64,000 nucleotides of DNA from Alphaproteobacteria bacterium (GTDB lineage Bacteria > Pseudomonadota > Alphaproteobacteria > SMXS01): assembly GCA_028284945.1 (NCBI GenBank), contig JANQQJ010000035.1, positions 1-64,000 of the forward strand, read 5' to 3'. Shown piece by piece: positions 17,092 to 27,056 of the stretch. Under the pieces are notes generated by a model. It saw only the letters and a list, made by a program, of their open reading frames with translations. It was not told the DNA's origin and ran no database searches. The translations under genes and the position numbers were made by a program. The first letter of the stretch is position 1. Each line of letters starts with the position of its first letter.

Positions 17092-18342
17092 TCAGCGGCC
17101 CAAGGTGGCGGCAGCCAGGTCGGCGGCGCGGTTGCCGGACCGGATCGCGCTTTCGATGGTCGCGGGCAGGCCCGTATCGGTCCAGTCTCCGGCGAGATAA
17201 AGGTTCCGTATTGCGGTCTTGTTGTCCGGGCGCGTTGCGTTGGCCTCCGGTGACTGGGCGATGGTGGCCCGTTTTTCCTTGATCACACGATAGGCAGGCA
17301 TGTCGTGATCCAGTGACAGCGCCTGGCGGACGTCGGCCCAGCAGCGCTGGGCGATTTCTTCCGCATCCAGTTTGGCTTCATCACGGGCGGCGCTGATGGT
17401 GATAGAGATCGTATCCGGCCGGGTGAAGACCCATTGGGCGAAACCGCCGATCAGGCCGATCAGGCCAACGTCTTTCTTTGCCGTCTCGTTCTTGAAGTGA
17501 ACATTGACGATGGGTTCACCCGCTGGAGGAACGGCCAAGTCGGGAATCAGCGATCGAACGTCCCACGCGGGTAGCGCCATGATGACATTACCCCGCGATC
17601 CGCACCGTGCGGCATTGCTGCCAAAGTCGATGGCATCGACCCGCTGGTCCCGTATGTGGAGTTTTTGCAACCGGTCTCCGAACCGGACTTCGACGCCGCG
17701 TTTTTCTAGCTCAGCCAATGCCGGGTCGATCATGGAATCGGCAAGGCTTTCCTTCGCAATCAGTGGACGGCAGCCCTCTGCTCCACGGCCAAATGTTTCA
17801 AGCAGAACAGGTCGCATCAGCCGCGCCGAGGAGTCCGACGGGTCGGCGTTGATGGCAGCCACGGTCAACGGCTCCAGCATACGCTCATAGAGGACTGAGT
17901 CCGCGTCGATAACATCGGCGACTGTTTGCTCCCGTCCCGCCAGCATGAGTTTGAGCGCCGGGATCATGGACACGAGATTGGTATCAGGTGTGCGCCGGTC
18001 TTTTGACAGCACCCACCAGGGAAAAGGCCCGCGATTGGGCCGCAGCGTCCAGCGCTTGTCGGTCGGAATATCAATGAAGTCGAACGCACTTTCCTCCGGG
18101 CCTGACATCCGGTCGCGCGCGCCGATCTCGTCCAGATAGGCCATGGCGGCATAATTGCCGCCCATTAGCAGGTGGTTGCCGTTGTCGATGACACAGCCCA
18201 GTGTATCATCGAAGAACGACCGGCATCGCCCTCCAGCACGCTGTGTCGCCTCGTGCAGGACAACGTCTATGTTTTTTGCTGACAGCCGAAGCGCAGCGGC
18301 CAAGCCGGCCAGGCCTGCACCGATGATGTGGACGCGGTCCAT
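17092..18342 (-). CDS. hpnE: Hydroxysqualene reductase (squalene-associated FAD-dependent desaturase)
   Basis: The 416-aa flavoprotein begins with the FAD dinucleotide motif V-H-I-I-G-A-G-L-A-G-L-A-A-A at residues 4-17 and ends with the L-Y-L-A-G-D-W-T-D-T-G FAD segment common to phytoene-desaturase-like amine oxidases. HpnE reduces hydroxysqualene to squalene in the HpnCDE route. It lies 5 nt after hpnD on the same strand, in the standard hpnD-hpnE order. Confidence 0.93.
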   Translation of the reverse strand: MDRVHIIGAGLAGLAAALRLSAKNIDVVLHEATQRAGGRCRSFFDDTLGCVIDNGNHLLMGGNYAAMAYLDEIGARDRMSGPEESAFDFIDIPTDKRWTLRPNRGPFPWWVLSKDRRTPDTNLVSMIPALKLMLAGREQTVADVIDADSVLYERMLEPLTVAAINADPSDSSARLMRPVLLETFGRGAEGCRPLIAKESLADSMIDPALAELEKRGVEVRFGDRLQKLHIRDQRVDAIDFGSNAARCGSRGNVIMALPAWDVRSLIPDLAVPPAGEPIVNVHFKNETAKKDVGLIGLIGGFAQWVFTRPDTISITISAARDEAKLDAEEIAQRCWADVRQALSLDHDMPAYRVIKEKRATIAQSPEANATRPDNKTAIRNLYLAGDWTDTGLPATIESAIRSGNRAADLAAATLGR

Positions 18343-18347
18343 GCCGA

Positions 18348-19223
18348 TTATAAGAGGCCGTACCGCACCGCGATCCAGAGCTTTTCAGGCTTGGAAACAA
18401 GGTCGGTATTGGTCAGGTCCGAAAAACCGTTCTTGCGAAGCCGGTTGAGCGTCTTGCGATAGACCATCATCATGATGACAGCGGGCCGCATGTCTCCCTC
18501 GCGGCAGTCAGCGATGGCGGTTTTCGCAAAATCGAACTCCCGGGCCGCTCGGGTGCTAAGCGCTTGGCAAACTTGCTGTAACCTGGGATCAGTGACGACT
18601 TTGACCGGATCCGTTTCGGTAATGCCCGCTTCCTGCAGCAGTTCTGAGGGAAGATAAAGTCTGCCCATATCGGCATCCTCAACCACATCGCGCAGGACGT
18701 TGGTGAGTTGTAGAGCGAGCCCCAGATGATCGGCCGTTCGCTGGCCAGCTGGGCCGGGCTCGCCGAAGATGCGCACACAAAGCCGACCGACGGCGCAGGC
18801 AACACGGTCGCAGTACAGGATCAGCCGATCCATGGATGGTGCGCGGATGGGCCCCAGGCCATCCATCTCCATGCCGTCGATCAGGGCGAGGAAATCCTTT
18901 TTTTGAAGGTCGAAAGTCTGAACCGCTGGTTTCAATGCACGGCTGATCGGACGAGACGGCGTGCCCTGATAGAGCGCTGAAATCTCTTTGCGCCAGTCTG
19001 CCAGCGCGGCCCGTTTTTTGTCGTCAGGCCAATCGCCGTCGGCGATATCGTCGACATCGCGGGCAAAGGCATAGACGGCAAAAATCGCATCCCGCTTTTC
19101 AAGCGGCAGGATCCGCATGGCCCAATAGAAAGAAGAGCCTGCAGCCTTAACCTGCTCGCGGATGGCGACCATGTCGCTTATGTCAGGGGGCAATTGAGCG
19201 GATATGGGGTGTACCGCGTCCAT
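18348..19223 (-). CDS. hpnD: Presqualene diphosphate synthase
   Basis: The 291-aa trans-isoprenyl diphosphate synthase condenses two farnesyl diphosphates. The first aspartate-rich motif reads A-R-D-V-D-D-I-A-D and the second N-V-L-R-D-V-V-E-D-A-D. The open frame runs upstream to 19304 inside dxs, but family length and alignment favour ATG 19223, 13 nt after the dxs stop, implying coupling. HpnC and HpnE, which complete squalene synthesis, are in the same operon. Confidence 0.92.
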   Translation of the reverse strand: MDAVHPISAQLPPDISDMVAIREQVKAAGSSFYWAMRILPLEKRDAIFAVYAFARDVDDIADGDWPDDKKRAALADWRKEISALYQGTPSRPISRALKPAVQTFDLQKKDFLALIDGMEMDGLGPIRAPSMDRLILYCDRVACAVGRLCVRIFGEPGPAGQRTADHLGLALQLTNVLRDVVEDADMGRLYLPSELLQEAGITETDPVKVVTDPRLQQVCQALSTRAAREFDFAKTAIADCREGDMRPAVIMMMVYRKTLNRLRKNGFSDLTNTDLVSKPEKLWIAVRYGLL

Positions 19224-19236
19224 GGGATCTATCGCG

Positions 19237-21177
19237 TTAAGCGCCGACCTCGCGCAGATGGCGGGGCTGGTCCATTTCGAGCGCGCCGAAAACCTGGGCG
19301 ACAATGTCGCGCGCCATTAGGCCCGCTTCGGCATATTGTTCTTCCGGCTTGCCGTGCGGCACGAAGCGGTCAGGCAGCGTCATGGTTCTGACCTTGACGC
19401 CCCGGTCCAACAGCCCTTCGCTGCTCAGGAAGGTCAGAACATGGGCCCCAAACCCGCCTGCGGCACCTTCTTCAATCGTGACCACCACTTCATGATTGAG
19501 CACCAGTTGCTGGATGAGGTCGATGTCCAGCGGCTTGGCAAATCGCGCATCGGCGACGGTCGCCGATATGCCGTTCTCCATCAGCTTATCGGCGGCTTCA
19601 ACGCACTCCCGCAACCGCGCGCCAAGAGACAAGAGCGCGACACGGCTGCCTTCGCGAACAATCTGGCCCTTGCCAATGTGCAACGGATTCCCCCGGTCAG
19701 GCAGCGCAACGCCAAATCCTTCGCCGCGTGGATAGCGCACGGCCGACGGCCGGTCGTCGATAGCGATTGATGTCGCGATCATATGCTTCAGTTCTGCTTC
19801 ATCGCTGGGCGCCATAACGACAAACCCCGGCAGGCAGCACAGATAGGCCAGATCGAAACTTCCAGCATGGGTCGGTCCATCGGCGCCCACCAGCCCGGCC
19901 CGGTCAAGGGCGAAACGAACCGGCAGCTTTTGGAGTGCGACATCGTGAACGATCTGGTCATAGCCGCGCTGCAGGAAGGTTGAATAGATGGCCGCGACGG
20001 GTTTCATCCCTTCAGCCGCCATGCCGGCGGCGAAGGTAACGGCATGTTGTTCGGCGATCCCGACGTCGAAACACCGGTCCGGGAAGCGTTTGCCAAACAG
20101 ATCAAGGCCGGTTCCTGATGGCATCGCGGCGGTAATCGCAACAACCGCCGGGTCATCTTCGGCTTCTTCAATCAGGCTTTGGGCAAAGACCTTGGTGTAA
20201 CTGGGCGCCTTCGGCGCGGACTTGGCGATCTCTCCCGTCTCGGCATCGAACTTGCCCAGCGCGTGATAGTTTTCCGGGTGCTGCTCCTTGAACGGGTGGC
20301 CGCGTCCTTTCTCTGTCAGTATATGCAGCAAAACGGGGGCATCGCTGTTGCTGTCGCGCAGTTTCGTCATGACCGCGGTCAAAGCATCGACATCGTGCCC
20401 GTCAACGGGGCCGATATAAGCAAAGCCCAAATCCTCGAACATGGTGCCCTTATTGGCATTGCTGTTGGCATAGGCCGAGGCGCGTTCAGCGGCGGTCTTG
20501 AACGCGTCCGGGAAGGCCGCTCCAGCCTGCTCAGTCAGTTCCTCGGGCGACAGGGTTGGATGCTCTTCATGAAGCCGCACGAGATAGTTGGTTAAACTGC
20601 CCAGCGACGGGGCGATCGACATACCATTGTCATTGAGGACAACGATCAATCGGCTGTTGCGGTCACCCGCATTGTTCATGGCCTCATAGGCCATACCGGC
20701 GCTCATGGCGCCGTCGCCGATCACGGCAATCACATTGTTATTGCGACCCTGCATGTCGCGGGCAACCGCCATGCCCATTGCGGCCGAAATCGAGGTTGAA
20801 CTGTGGGCAGCGCCAAAGGGATCAAATTCGCTCTCGGCACGCTTGGTAAAGCCGTAGAGACCGTCCTTCTGGCGGATTGAACGAATGCCGCTTCGCCGTC
20901 CGGTCAGAATCTTGTGCGGATAGGCTTGGTGACTGACGTCCCAGATAATCCGGTCATCAGGCGTGTCGAAGACATAGTGAAGCGCCACCGTCAGTTCGAC
21001 GACCCCCAGACCGGCGCCAAAATGACCGCCGGTTTCGGATGCGGCATCAATGGTTTCGGCGCGCAGTTCATCGGCGACCTGTCGCAACTGCTTGGATTCG
21101 AGTGCCCGTAGGTCCTCGGGCATCGTGATCGTATCCAGCAGCGGTGTCGGTTGCGGCATAGGCTCCCCGTCGCTCAT
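19237..21177 (-). CDS. dxs: 1-deoxy-D-xylulose-5-phosphate synthase
   Basis: The 646-aa thiamine-diphosphate enzyme catalyses the first MEP-pathway step from pyruvate and glyceraldehyde 3-phosphate. Visible are the GHFGAGLG segment, the diphosphate motif G-D-G-A-M-S-A-G-M ... N-N, the transketolase central segment D-V-G-I-A-E-Q-H-A, and the [12 protein letters not shown] segment. In many alphaproteobacteria dxs neighbours xseB and ispA; here it lies between hpnB and hpnD. The 109-bp gap upstream (21178-21286) could hold its own promoter; two AGGGTTAA direct repeats on the minus strand are the only pattern I see there. Confidence 0.96.
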   Translation of the reverse strand: MSDGEPMPQPTPLLDTITMPEDLRALESKQLRQVADELRAETIDAASETGGHFGAGLGVVELTVALHYVFDTPDDRIIWDVSHQAYPHKILTGRRSGIRSIRQKDGLYGFTKRAESEFDPFGAAHSSTSISAAMGMAVARDMQGRNNNVIAVIGDGAMSAGMAYEAMNNAGDRNSRLIVVLNDNGMSIAPSLGSLTNYLVRLHEEHPTLSPEELTEQAGAAFPDAFKTAAERASAYANSNANKGTMFEDLGFAYIGPVDGHDVDALTAVMTKLRDSNSDAPVLLHILTEKGRGHPFKEQHPENYHALGKFDAETGEIAKSAPKAPSYTKVFAQSLIEEAEDDPAVVAITAAMPSGTGLDLFGKRFPDRCFDVGIAEQHAVTFAAGMAAEGMKPVAAIYSTFLQRGYDQIVHDVALQKLPVRFALDRAGLVGADGPTHAGSFDLAYLCCLPGFVVMAPSDEAELKHMIATSIAIDDRPSAVRYPRGEGFGVALPDRGNPLHIGKGQIVREGSRVALLSLGARLRECVEAADKLMENGISATVADARFAKPLDIDLIQQLVLNHEVVVTIEEGAAGGFGAHVLTFLSSEGLLDRGVKVRTMTLPDRFVPHGKPEEQYAEAGLMARDIVAQVFGALEMDQPRHLREVGA

Positions 21178-21286
21178 CGTTCTAGAGCTGTGTTTAACCC
21201 TAATTCAGGGCTATTGAGAGTGCATAGCAATATGACGGGCGCAGGTTAACCCTTTTTCAGCATTGACTGAGTCGGTTGTTCCGTCC

Positions 21287-22420
21287 TTACAGCCTGTAAT
21301 CACGACCTTTCCAATGGCTCGACGCCCCAAACCAGTGATTGATCGCTGAATGGATGGTCATTGCGGTGTAGAGCGCAGCGATCACGGGTAGAAGCAGCCC
21401 GGCGAGAGCAGGCCGCCCGTAGACCAACAGTGTGGGCCGGTAGGCAATCGCCATGGCCAGCCAGGCTGTACCGCCCATCAATCCGGCTACGATGTCGTCG
21501 TGCCAGGGCAGGGAAAGCAGCAGCAACGGCGGCATCAGAAAAATCAGCGTCAGTGCAGCGACCGTTCCCAGCAGCAAGACCACCGAATATCCGAGTTGGG
21601 TAAAGGCCGTACGGGTCACCATGTGCCACAGGCTGGACAGGCCGTCGGCCGGGCGAATGCTTCGGCTGTAATCGGCAAGGCCAAGCCAGATGTTACCACC
21701 GCCCTTTTTGACCGCCTCGGCCAGCGCGCAATCGTCGATCAGGGCATCCTTGATGGCGGCGATGCCGCCGATTCGGTCCAGAGCCGTGCGCCTGATCAGC
21801 ACGCAACCGCCCGCTGCACCGGCGACTTTTGATCTGGGGTTGTTCACAGCAGGGAAGGGGTAGAGCATCTGAAAGAAAAAGATGAATGCGGGAACAAGCA
21901 GGTGCTCCCAGAAGCTCTTGCAGTGCAGTTTGACCATCAGCGAGACCAGGTCCCGGTCGTCCTCCTGCGCTTTGGTAACCAATTGCTGCAGCACGCCCGG
22001 TTCGTGGACAATGTCTGCATCGGTAAACCAAAGCATATCGGCGGCGGGGGCGGCCTCAATGCCGTGCGAAAGCGCCCAGAGCTTACCGGTCCAGCCTGGT
22101 TCAAGCGGCGGCGCTGACAGAACGTCTATTTGTGCCGAGGCCGAAGCAACCTGCTGTGCCAATGCCGCGGTTGCATCCGTACTCGAGTCGTCGACAACGA
22201 CGATACGGAACGCGCCGGGATAGCCCTGTGCAGCAAGCGTGCTCACACATGCCTCAATCGACGCGGCCTCGTTTCTGGCCGGGATGATCGCTGTTACCGA
22301 CGGCCAGTCAGTCAACGATTCATCATTGGCCAAACGCTGATCGGACCGCCAGAAACCATGATGAAAAAACAGCAGATAGACCCAGGCCAAAAGCGCCATG
22401 GCGCCAATCGCCGTCAACAT
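21287..22420 (-). CDS. hpnB: Hopene-associated glycosyltransferase, family 2
   Basis: The 377-aa membrane glycosyltransferase has one N-terminal membrane segment, then a GT2 domain with A-I-I-P-A-R-N-E-A near residue 50, D-D-S-S-T-D, and the metal-binding W-F-T-D-A-D-I. At least two or three C-terminal membrane segments follow. It matches HpnB, found in hopanoid clusters; its exact sugar donor and acceptor are not established. It starts 3 nt after the hpnC stop. Confidence 0.88.
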   Translation of the reverse strand: MLTAIGAMALLAWVYLLFFHHGFWRSDQRLANDESLTDWPSVTAIIPARNEAASIEACVSTLAAQGYPGAFRIVVVDDSSTDATAALAQQVASASAQIDVLSAPPLEPGWTGKLWALSHGIEAAPAADMLWFTDADIVHEPGVLQQLVTKAQEDDRDLVSLMVKLHCKSFWEHLLVPAFIFFFQMLYPFPAVNNPRSKVAGAAGGCVLIRRTALDRIGGIAAIKDALIDDCALAEAVKKGGGNIWLGLADYSRSIRPADGLSSLWHMVTRTAFTQLGYSVVLLLGTVAALTLIFLMPPLLLLSLPWHDDIVAGLMGGTAWLAMAIAYRPTLLVYGRPALAGLLLPVIAALYTAMTIHSAINHWFGASSHWKGRDYRL

Positions 22421-22423
22421 CGT

Positions 22424-23290
22424 TCAGGTCCGTCGGAACGCAACGTCGAAGACACCGGCAAGGCCGCAAGCCAGATATTGCGGTTTGGACAGTTCGACAC
22501 GGGTAGCAATCGGGTCTTCGGTGTGAAGCTTTTTTATCAGCTTGTCAGCGATCCGAACGATCATGGCTGATTCCAGCGCGAGCCGGGTGCTTCGCGGTTT
22601 GCTGGGCAGATGCCGGGCGTCCCGCATTAATTCTTCGGTACCCTCGAGACATCGGTCCATCACCTGCCTCAACGCCGGGGATGACGAGTTTGCCGACAAT
22701 ACCTCATGGGTGATGCCCGCATCGCGCAGCCATTGCTGCGGCAGATAGACGCGGTCCAGATCGGAATAGTCATCGGCGCAATCCTGTAAATGGTTGATCA
22801 CCTGCAATGCGTTGGACAGTGCGTCCGCATAGCGGTAGTCCGCCTTGTCCTCGCCATGGATGTCCAGCAGGTAACGCCCCACAGGGGCCGCCGATCGATT
22901 GCAATAGTCAATAAGCTCGTCCCAGCTTTCATAGCGGGTTTTGACCGCGTCCTGCTTGAACGCCGAAATCAGATCCAGGCAATGCTGCTGGTCTGCACCG
23001 GTTTCGGCCAGACTGGGTCTCAAGTCGTGGGCTTTTTTGTATGACGGATCGTTGTTCTCTCCGCGGATCGCAGAGGCGAAGCCGTCCAGCCGGCTACACT
23101 TTTCATCCGGTGACAGGTCCGGATTGTCGGCAATGTCATCAATCGCCCGGGCAAAGGCATAAAACAGCGCGATGTGCGGCCGCAAATGCCTGGGCAACAG
23201 AAACGAACCGACCGGAAAATTCTCGTCTGCCGCGGCTTTGCCGGACGGTGTTTCGGCCAGCGCCGAAGGGGTTTGCGCCTGTGTGTTCAT
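22424..23290 (-). CDS. hpnC: Hydroxysqualene synthase
   Basis: The 288-aa squalene/phytoene-synthase-family enzyme converts presqualene diphosphate to hydroxysqualene. The aspartate motifs are A-R-A-I-D-D-I-A-D and Q-D-C-A-D-D-Y-S-D. The ORF extends to a TTG at 23383, overlapping divergent hpnA, but ATG 23290 gives the usual N-terminus. It is first in the minus-strand run hpnC-hpnB-dxs-hpnD-hpnE-hpnG. The 68 bp between it and hpnA must hold both promoters. Confidence 0.9.
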   Translation of the reverse strand: MNTQAQTPSALAETPSGKAAADENFPVGSFLLPRHLRPHIALFYAFARAIDDIADNPDLSPDEKCSRLDGFASAIRGENNDPSYKKAHDLRPSLAETGADQQHCLDLISAFKQDAVKTRYESWDELIDYCNRSAAPVGRYLLDIHGEDKADYRYADALSNALQVINHLQDCADDYSDLDRVYLPQQWLRDAGITHEVLSANSSSPALRQVMDRCLEGTEELMRDARHLPSKPRSTRLALESAMIVRIADKLIKKLHTEDPIATRVELSKPQYLACGLAGVFDVAFRRT

Positions 23291-23358
23291 GAGACCGCGG
23301 AATCTAGGACCCATTAACCAGATTGCCAAGGACCGCAACAGGCGTATAACCAAGATTG

Positions 23359-24342
23359 ATGACAGCGTTCGTAACGGGTGCAACCGGATTTATCGGCGCG
23401 GCAGTGGTCAGGCGGCTGCTGGATCGCGGAGAGCAGGTTCGTGCGCTTGTCAGGCCAGGCAGCGACCGGCGCAATCTCGAGGGGCTGAACGTCGACCTTT
23501 TTGAAGGGGAGTTATGCGCTGGCGATGCCGTGTGCCGCGGTTTGGAGGGCTGTGACAGCGTGTTTCATCTGGCGGCGGATTACCGCCTTTGGATGCGCAA
23601 TCCAGATGCCATGTATAAAACCAATATTGATGGTTCCAGCAGGTTGGTGCGATGTGCTGCGTCAGCGGGCGTATCCCGCGTCGTCTATACCAGCAGTGTT
23701 GCGACTCTGGGGCATACCAATGACGGCAGCCCGGCTGATGAAAAAACCCCCAGCGCGCTCAGTGACATGATCGGGCACTACAAGCGGTCCAAATTCCTCG
23801 CCGAACAGGCCGTATTGGGGGAGGGGGTGGCTGTTGTGGTTGTAAATCCTTCCACGCCGGTCGGGCCCGGTGATGTTAAGCCAACGCCCACCGGCCGGGT
23901 GATCGTCGAAGCGGGCAGCGGCAACATGCCCGCCTTCGTCGATACCGGGCTCAATATTGCGCATGTCGATGACGTGGCGGAAGGCCACGTGCTGGCCCGC
24001 GATAACGGCAAGCCGGGCGAGCGCTATGTGCTGGGCGGGACCGATATGACGTTGCAGGAGTTGTTGGTGAGTATCGCGCAGCTGTTGGGGCGCAGGCCGC
24101 CGCGGTTCAAGTTGCCGCGCTGGGCGGTTTATCCGGTCGCGGTCGCGGCAGAAGCGCGTGCCAGGTTGACGGGATCCGGGGAACCGTTCGTTACGACGGA
24201 GGGGCTGAAGATGGCGAGACAGCACATGTTCTTTTCATCAGCCAAGGCAAAGAAAGAGCTCGGCTATAGATTCAGACCGGCGAGTGAAGCGATCAGCGAT
24301 GCTGTGACCTGGTTCCGGCGACATGGCTATATCGGTGACTAA
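23359..24342 (+). CDS. hpnA: Hopanoid-associated sugar epimerase (extended SDR)
   Basis: The 327-aa NAD-dependent epimerase/dehydratase has an N-terminal Rossmann motif T-G-A-T-G-F-I-G at about residues 6-13 and the catalytic Y-K-R-S-K (Tyr-x3-Lys) near residue 140, preceded by Y-T-S-S. HpnA acts on the hopanoid sugar head group. ATG 23359 is preferred over the TTG one codon upstream because it matches the family N-terminus. A carotenoid oxygenase gene starts 3 nt after its stop. Confidence 0.9.
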   Translation: MTAFVTGATGFIGAAVVRRLLDRGEQVRALVRPGSDRRNLEGLNVDLFEGELCAGDAVCRGLEGCDSVFHLAADYRLWMRNPDAMYKTNIDGSSRLVRCAASAGVSRVVYTSSVATLGHTNDGSPADEKTPSALSDMIGHYKRSKFLAEQAVLGEGVAVVVVNPSTPVGPGDVKPTPTGRVIVEAGSGNMPAFVDTGLNIAHVDDVAEGHVLARDNGKPGERYVLGGTDMTLQELLVSIAQLLGRRPPRFKLPRWAVYPVAVAAEARARLTGSGEPFVTTEGLKMARQHMFFSSAKAKKELGYRFRPASEAISDAVTWFRRHGYIGD

Positions 24343-24345
24343 CAA

Positions 24346-25806
24346 ATGACGCTGGACATTACAGAGCAGGTATTGGGCAGCGCGGCGCTTGACGTGCCAG
24401 GCCGTCCCGATTGGGCATTGTCGCACGATAACCCTTATCTGCACGGGGTCTATGCGCCGCTTTCGACTGAGACGGCGGTAATCAGCCTTGACGTGATTGG
24501 CGAAATCCCACGTGACCTGAACGGCACCTATCTTCGCAATGGACCAAATCCGGCGCATGCGCCGATCAACCGCTATCACTGGTTCGATGGCGACGGGATG
24601 GTTCATGCCGTTCATTTCGATGATGGTAAGGCCAGCTATCGCAGCCGTTGGGTCCGCACCACGGGTTTTGCCAGAGAAGCAACAGACGGTCATGCGGTCT
24701 GGCCCGGTATGATGGGGCCATTTGATTTTTCGCTACCAGGCGGTCCGGTCAAAGATACCGCCAATACCGATCTGTTGGCGGTGGGCGGCCGGGTTCTGGC
24801 GCTTTGGTACAACGCGGGCACACCCTATTGGCTTGACGTAGAGACGCTTGAGACCTTGGGGCCAGAAACGTTTCAGGGGCAGGTCAAACATTCTATTTCG
24901 GCACATGCCAAATACGATGAGCGCACCGGTGAATTGCTGTTCTTCACCTATGGCGACGAACCGCCCTATATGACTGTGGGCGTTGCTTCTCCGGATGGCC
25001 GTCTCAAACGACGCATGGAGGTGGACCTGCCGGGGCCGCGGCTGCCGCATGATATGGGGTTCACGGAGAACTACGCCGTCGTTCACGATCTGCCGTTCTT
25101 TCACGATCTGGACATTTTGCGGCAGCACAAGAAGCGGGTGATCCGTTTCCATCGTGACATACCGTCGCGGTTCGGGTTGGTGCGCCGGGACGGCAGCGGT
25201 GAAACCCGCTGGTTCGAGGCCGAGCCCTGCTACATCTATCACGTGATCAATTGCTGGGAGGAGGGTGACGAGATCGTGATGGACGCCTGCCGTTGCGACG
25301 ACCCGCTCCCCAAACCCAATCCGGATGAGGGGGCGCTGGCCTCCATGCTCGCCTATCTTCGTCTTCAAGCGACGTTGCACCGTTGGCGGTTCAATCTGAA
25401 AACCGGTGAAACACGTGAGGAGCTCCTGGACGATCTGAGCGCGGAATTCCCCGCGATCAACAACAGGATTGGCGGGCGCCAGTCCAGATATTGCTACAGC
25501 CAGATTATCCCGCAGGCGCCTACACTCAGTTTCACCGGGCTCATCAAATACGACACGGCCACCGGCCGGTCGTGGCGTTATGATTATGGCGACGGTGTAT
25601 TCGGGTCAGAGGTGGCGTTCGCACCACGTGACGGTGCATCAGATGAAGATGACGGCTACGCCATTACCTATGTCACCGATACGTCTGACTGGACGTCGCA
25701 GTGTCTGGTGTTTGACGCTCACAACATTGAGGCTGGACCGCTATGCCGGGTTCAGCTTCCCGGCCGCATCCCCGCTGGCTTCCACGCGACCTGGGCGCTG
25801 GGTTAG
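24346..25806 (+). CDS. Carotenoid cleavage oxygenase family protein
   Basis: The 486-aa seven-bladed-propeller non-haem iron enzyme has the family motifs R-N-G-P-N-P and F-D-G-D-G-M near residues 64-86. All four iron-binding histidines are visible: H187, H235, H299 and H480 (in G-F-H-A-T-W near the C-terminus). Relatives cleave carotenoids, apocarotenals or stilbenes with O2. Translation is probably coupled to hpnA (3-nt gap). No carotenoid genes are in the window, so a polyene or phenylpropanoid substrate cannot be chosen. It converges on the MFS gene, sharing 4 nt. Confidence 0.92.
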   Translation: MTLDITEQVLGSAALDVPGRPDWALSHDNPYLHGVYAPLSTETAVISLDVIGEIPRDLNGTYLRNGPNPAHAPINRYHWFDGDGMVHAVHFDDGKASYRSRWVRTTGFAREATDGHAVWPGMMGPFDFSLPGGPVKDTANTDLLAVGGRVLALWYNAGTPYWLDVETLETLGPETFQGQVKHSISAHAKYDERTGELLFFTYGDEPPYMTVGVASPDGRLKRRMEVDLPGPRLPHDMGFTENYAVVHDLPFFHDLDILRQHKKRVIRFHRDIPSRFGLVRRDGSGETRWFEAEPCYIYHVINCWEEGDEIVMDACRCDDPLPKPNPDEGALASMLAYLRLQATLHRWRFNLKTGETREELLDDLSAEFPAINNRIGGRQSRYCYSQIIPQAPTLSFTGLIKYDTATGRSWRYDYGDGVFGSEVAFAPRDGASDEDDGYAITYVTDTSDWTSQCLVFDAHNIEAGPLCRVQLPGRIPAGFHATWALG

Positions 25807-27056
25807 GCTTTAGCTGCTTCAAGGTCCGCGCTGATGGTGCGCGCGGCCCGGAAGAAGTGGAAGGATGCCCAGACATAGATGAACAAGAAACTGAGCATGG
25901 TATAGCGCAGCGACTCTGTCCCGAACCATTCGTCCATCACGTCACTGACGATGCCGATGGTCAGTGGTCCCAGCCCCATGCCGATCAGATTGGTGACCAG
26001 CAGGAAAATCGCCACCGTCGTGGCACGCATGCGCAGCGACACCATCTGCTGCAGCATGGCATTGGTGGGGCCCAGGTAACAGGAATAGGCCGCTCCCGGC
26101 ACAATCATCATCAGGATCGCGACCAGTGAGGAGGATACCTCGGTGCCGGCGATGGTATAGGTCGTGGCCGGCATCAACATGATGACGGCCGAAAACGGGA
26201 CAGCGGGCAGGATCGCCAGTGCGGGAATCCGCATGTACCAGCGCGGGTCCTGGCTGCCCCATTTGTCGGCCAGCCAGCCGCCCAACAAGGCGCCACCGAC
26301 GCCGCCGAGGATGAAGACAGGGCCCAGTTTCAAGCCGATTTCCGCTGACGTCAGGCCGTGAGACCGCTCAAAGAAGGCCGGTATCCATGTCTGGGAGCCA
26401 TAGCCACCGAAGACGATCAGCGAGGCGCCGACGGTCATATGGAACAGCGATCGCCGCTTACGGATAAAGCGCAGAACCTCCATGAAGTTGGGAATCGGGC
26501 CATCCGCTGCGTGCAGCTTGTCAGACAGGCCACGCGGGGGCTCGCGCAGGGTGAAGTGAACGACCACCGCCACCAGAATGCCCGGCAGGCCCACGACGTA
26601 AAGCGCGATACGCCAGTCATAAATTTCGTTGATGTAGCCGCCCAGGCCATAGCCCATCAACGTGCCCAGTGGGACACCCAGACCGAACACGCCCATGGCA
26701 AAGGCACGTTTTCCCTGCGGAAAATAATCCGCAATGATCGATTGTGAGGGCGGCACACAACCGGCTTCCCCGACGCCGACGCCCATGCGGGCGATCAACA
26801 GCTGCCAGAAATTTCCCGCCAGGCCGCAGACGGCCGTCATCGCGCTCCACAATGTCAATGAAATGGTGATGATGCGGGTGCGGTTATGCCGGTCTGCCAG
26901 CCGTGCGATGGGGATGCCCAGCGTGGCGTAGAAAATCGCAAAGGCAAAGCCGGACATCGCGCCAGCCTGCGTGTCTGACAGCTTCAGGTCTTCGGTGATG
27001 GAATTCAGCAGGATCGCAATGATGTTGCGGTCCATATGGCTGAAGGCAAAGACCAC
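25803..27056 (-). CDS. MFS transporter (spinster-like), start uncertain
   Basis: This is a major facilitator permease of 417 aa from GTG 27056, with the R-x-A-D-R-x-N-R-T-R loop after TM2, the V-G-E-A-G-C-V-P-P-S segment of the spinster-like branch, and twelve membrane spans if TM1 is completed. The GTG falls inside TM1: in-frame codons upstream (to about 27170) encode R-W-Y-T-L-I-L-L-T, the missing half of TM1, and a polar N-terminus, yet contain no ATG, GTG or TTG before the stop at 27171-27173. A CTG at 27144-27146 is a candidate. Substrate unknown; relatives move organic acids or lipids. Confidence 0.82.
   Translation of the reverse strand: MVFAFSHMDRNIIAILLNSITEDLKLSDTQAGAMSGFAFAIFYATLGIPIARLADRHNRTRIITISLTLWSAMTAVCGLAGNFWQLLIARMGVGVGEAGCVPPSQSIIADYFPQGKRAFAMGVFGLGVPLGTLMGYGLGGYINEIYDWRIALYVVGLPGILVAVVVHFTLREPPRGLSDKLHAADGPIPNFMEVLRFIRKRRSLFHMTVGASLIVFGGYGSQTWIPAFFERSHGLTSAEIGLKLGPVFILGGVGGALLGGWLADKWGSQDPRWYMRIPALAILPAVPFSAVIMLMPATTYTIAGTEVSSSLVAILMMIVPGAAYSCYLGPTNAMLQQMVSLRMRATTVAIFLLVTNLIGMGLGPLTIGIVSDVMDEWFGTESLRYTMLSFLFIYVWASFHFFRAARTISADLEAAKA

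Noticed and set aside
23291-23383. TTG-initiated extension of hpnC over the hpnA start
   Set aside because: ATG 23290 fits the family N-terminus; the extension would overlap the divergent gene and lacks a ribosome site.
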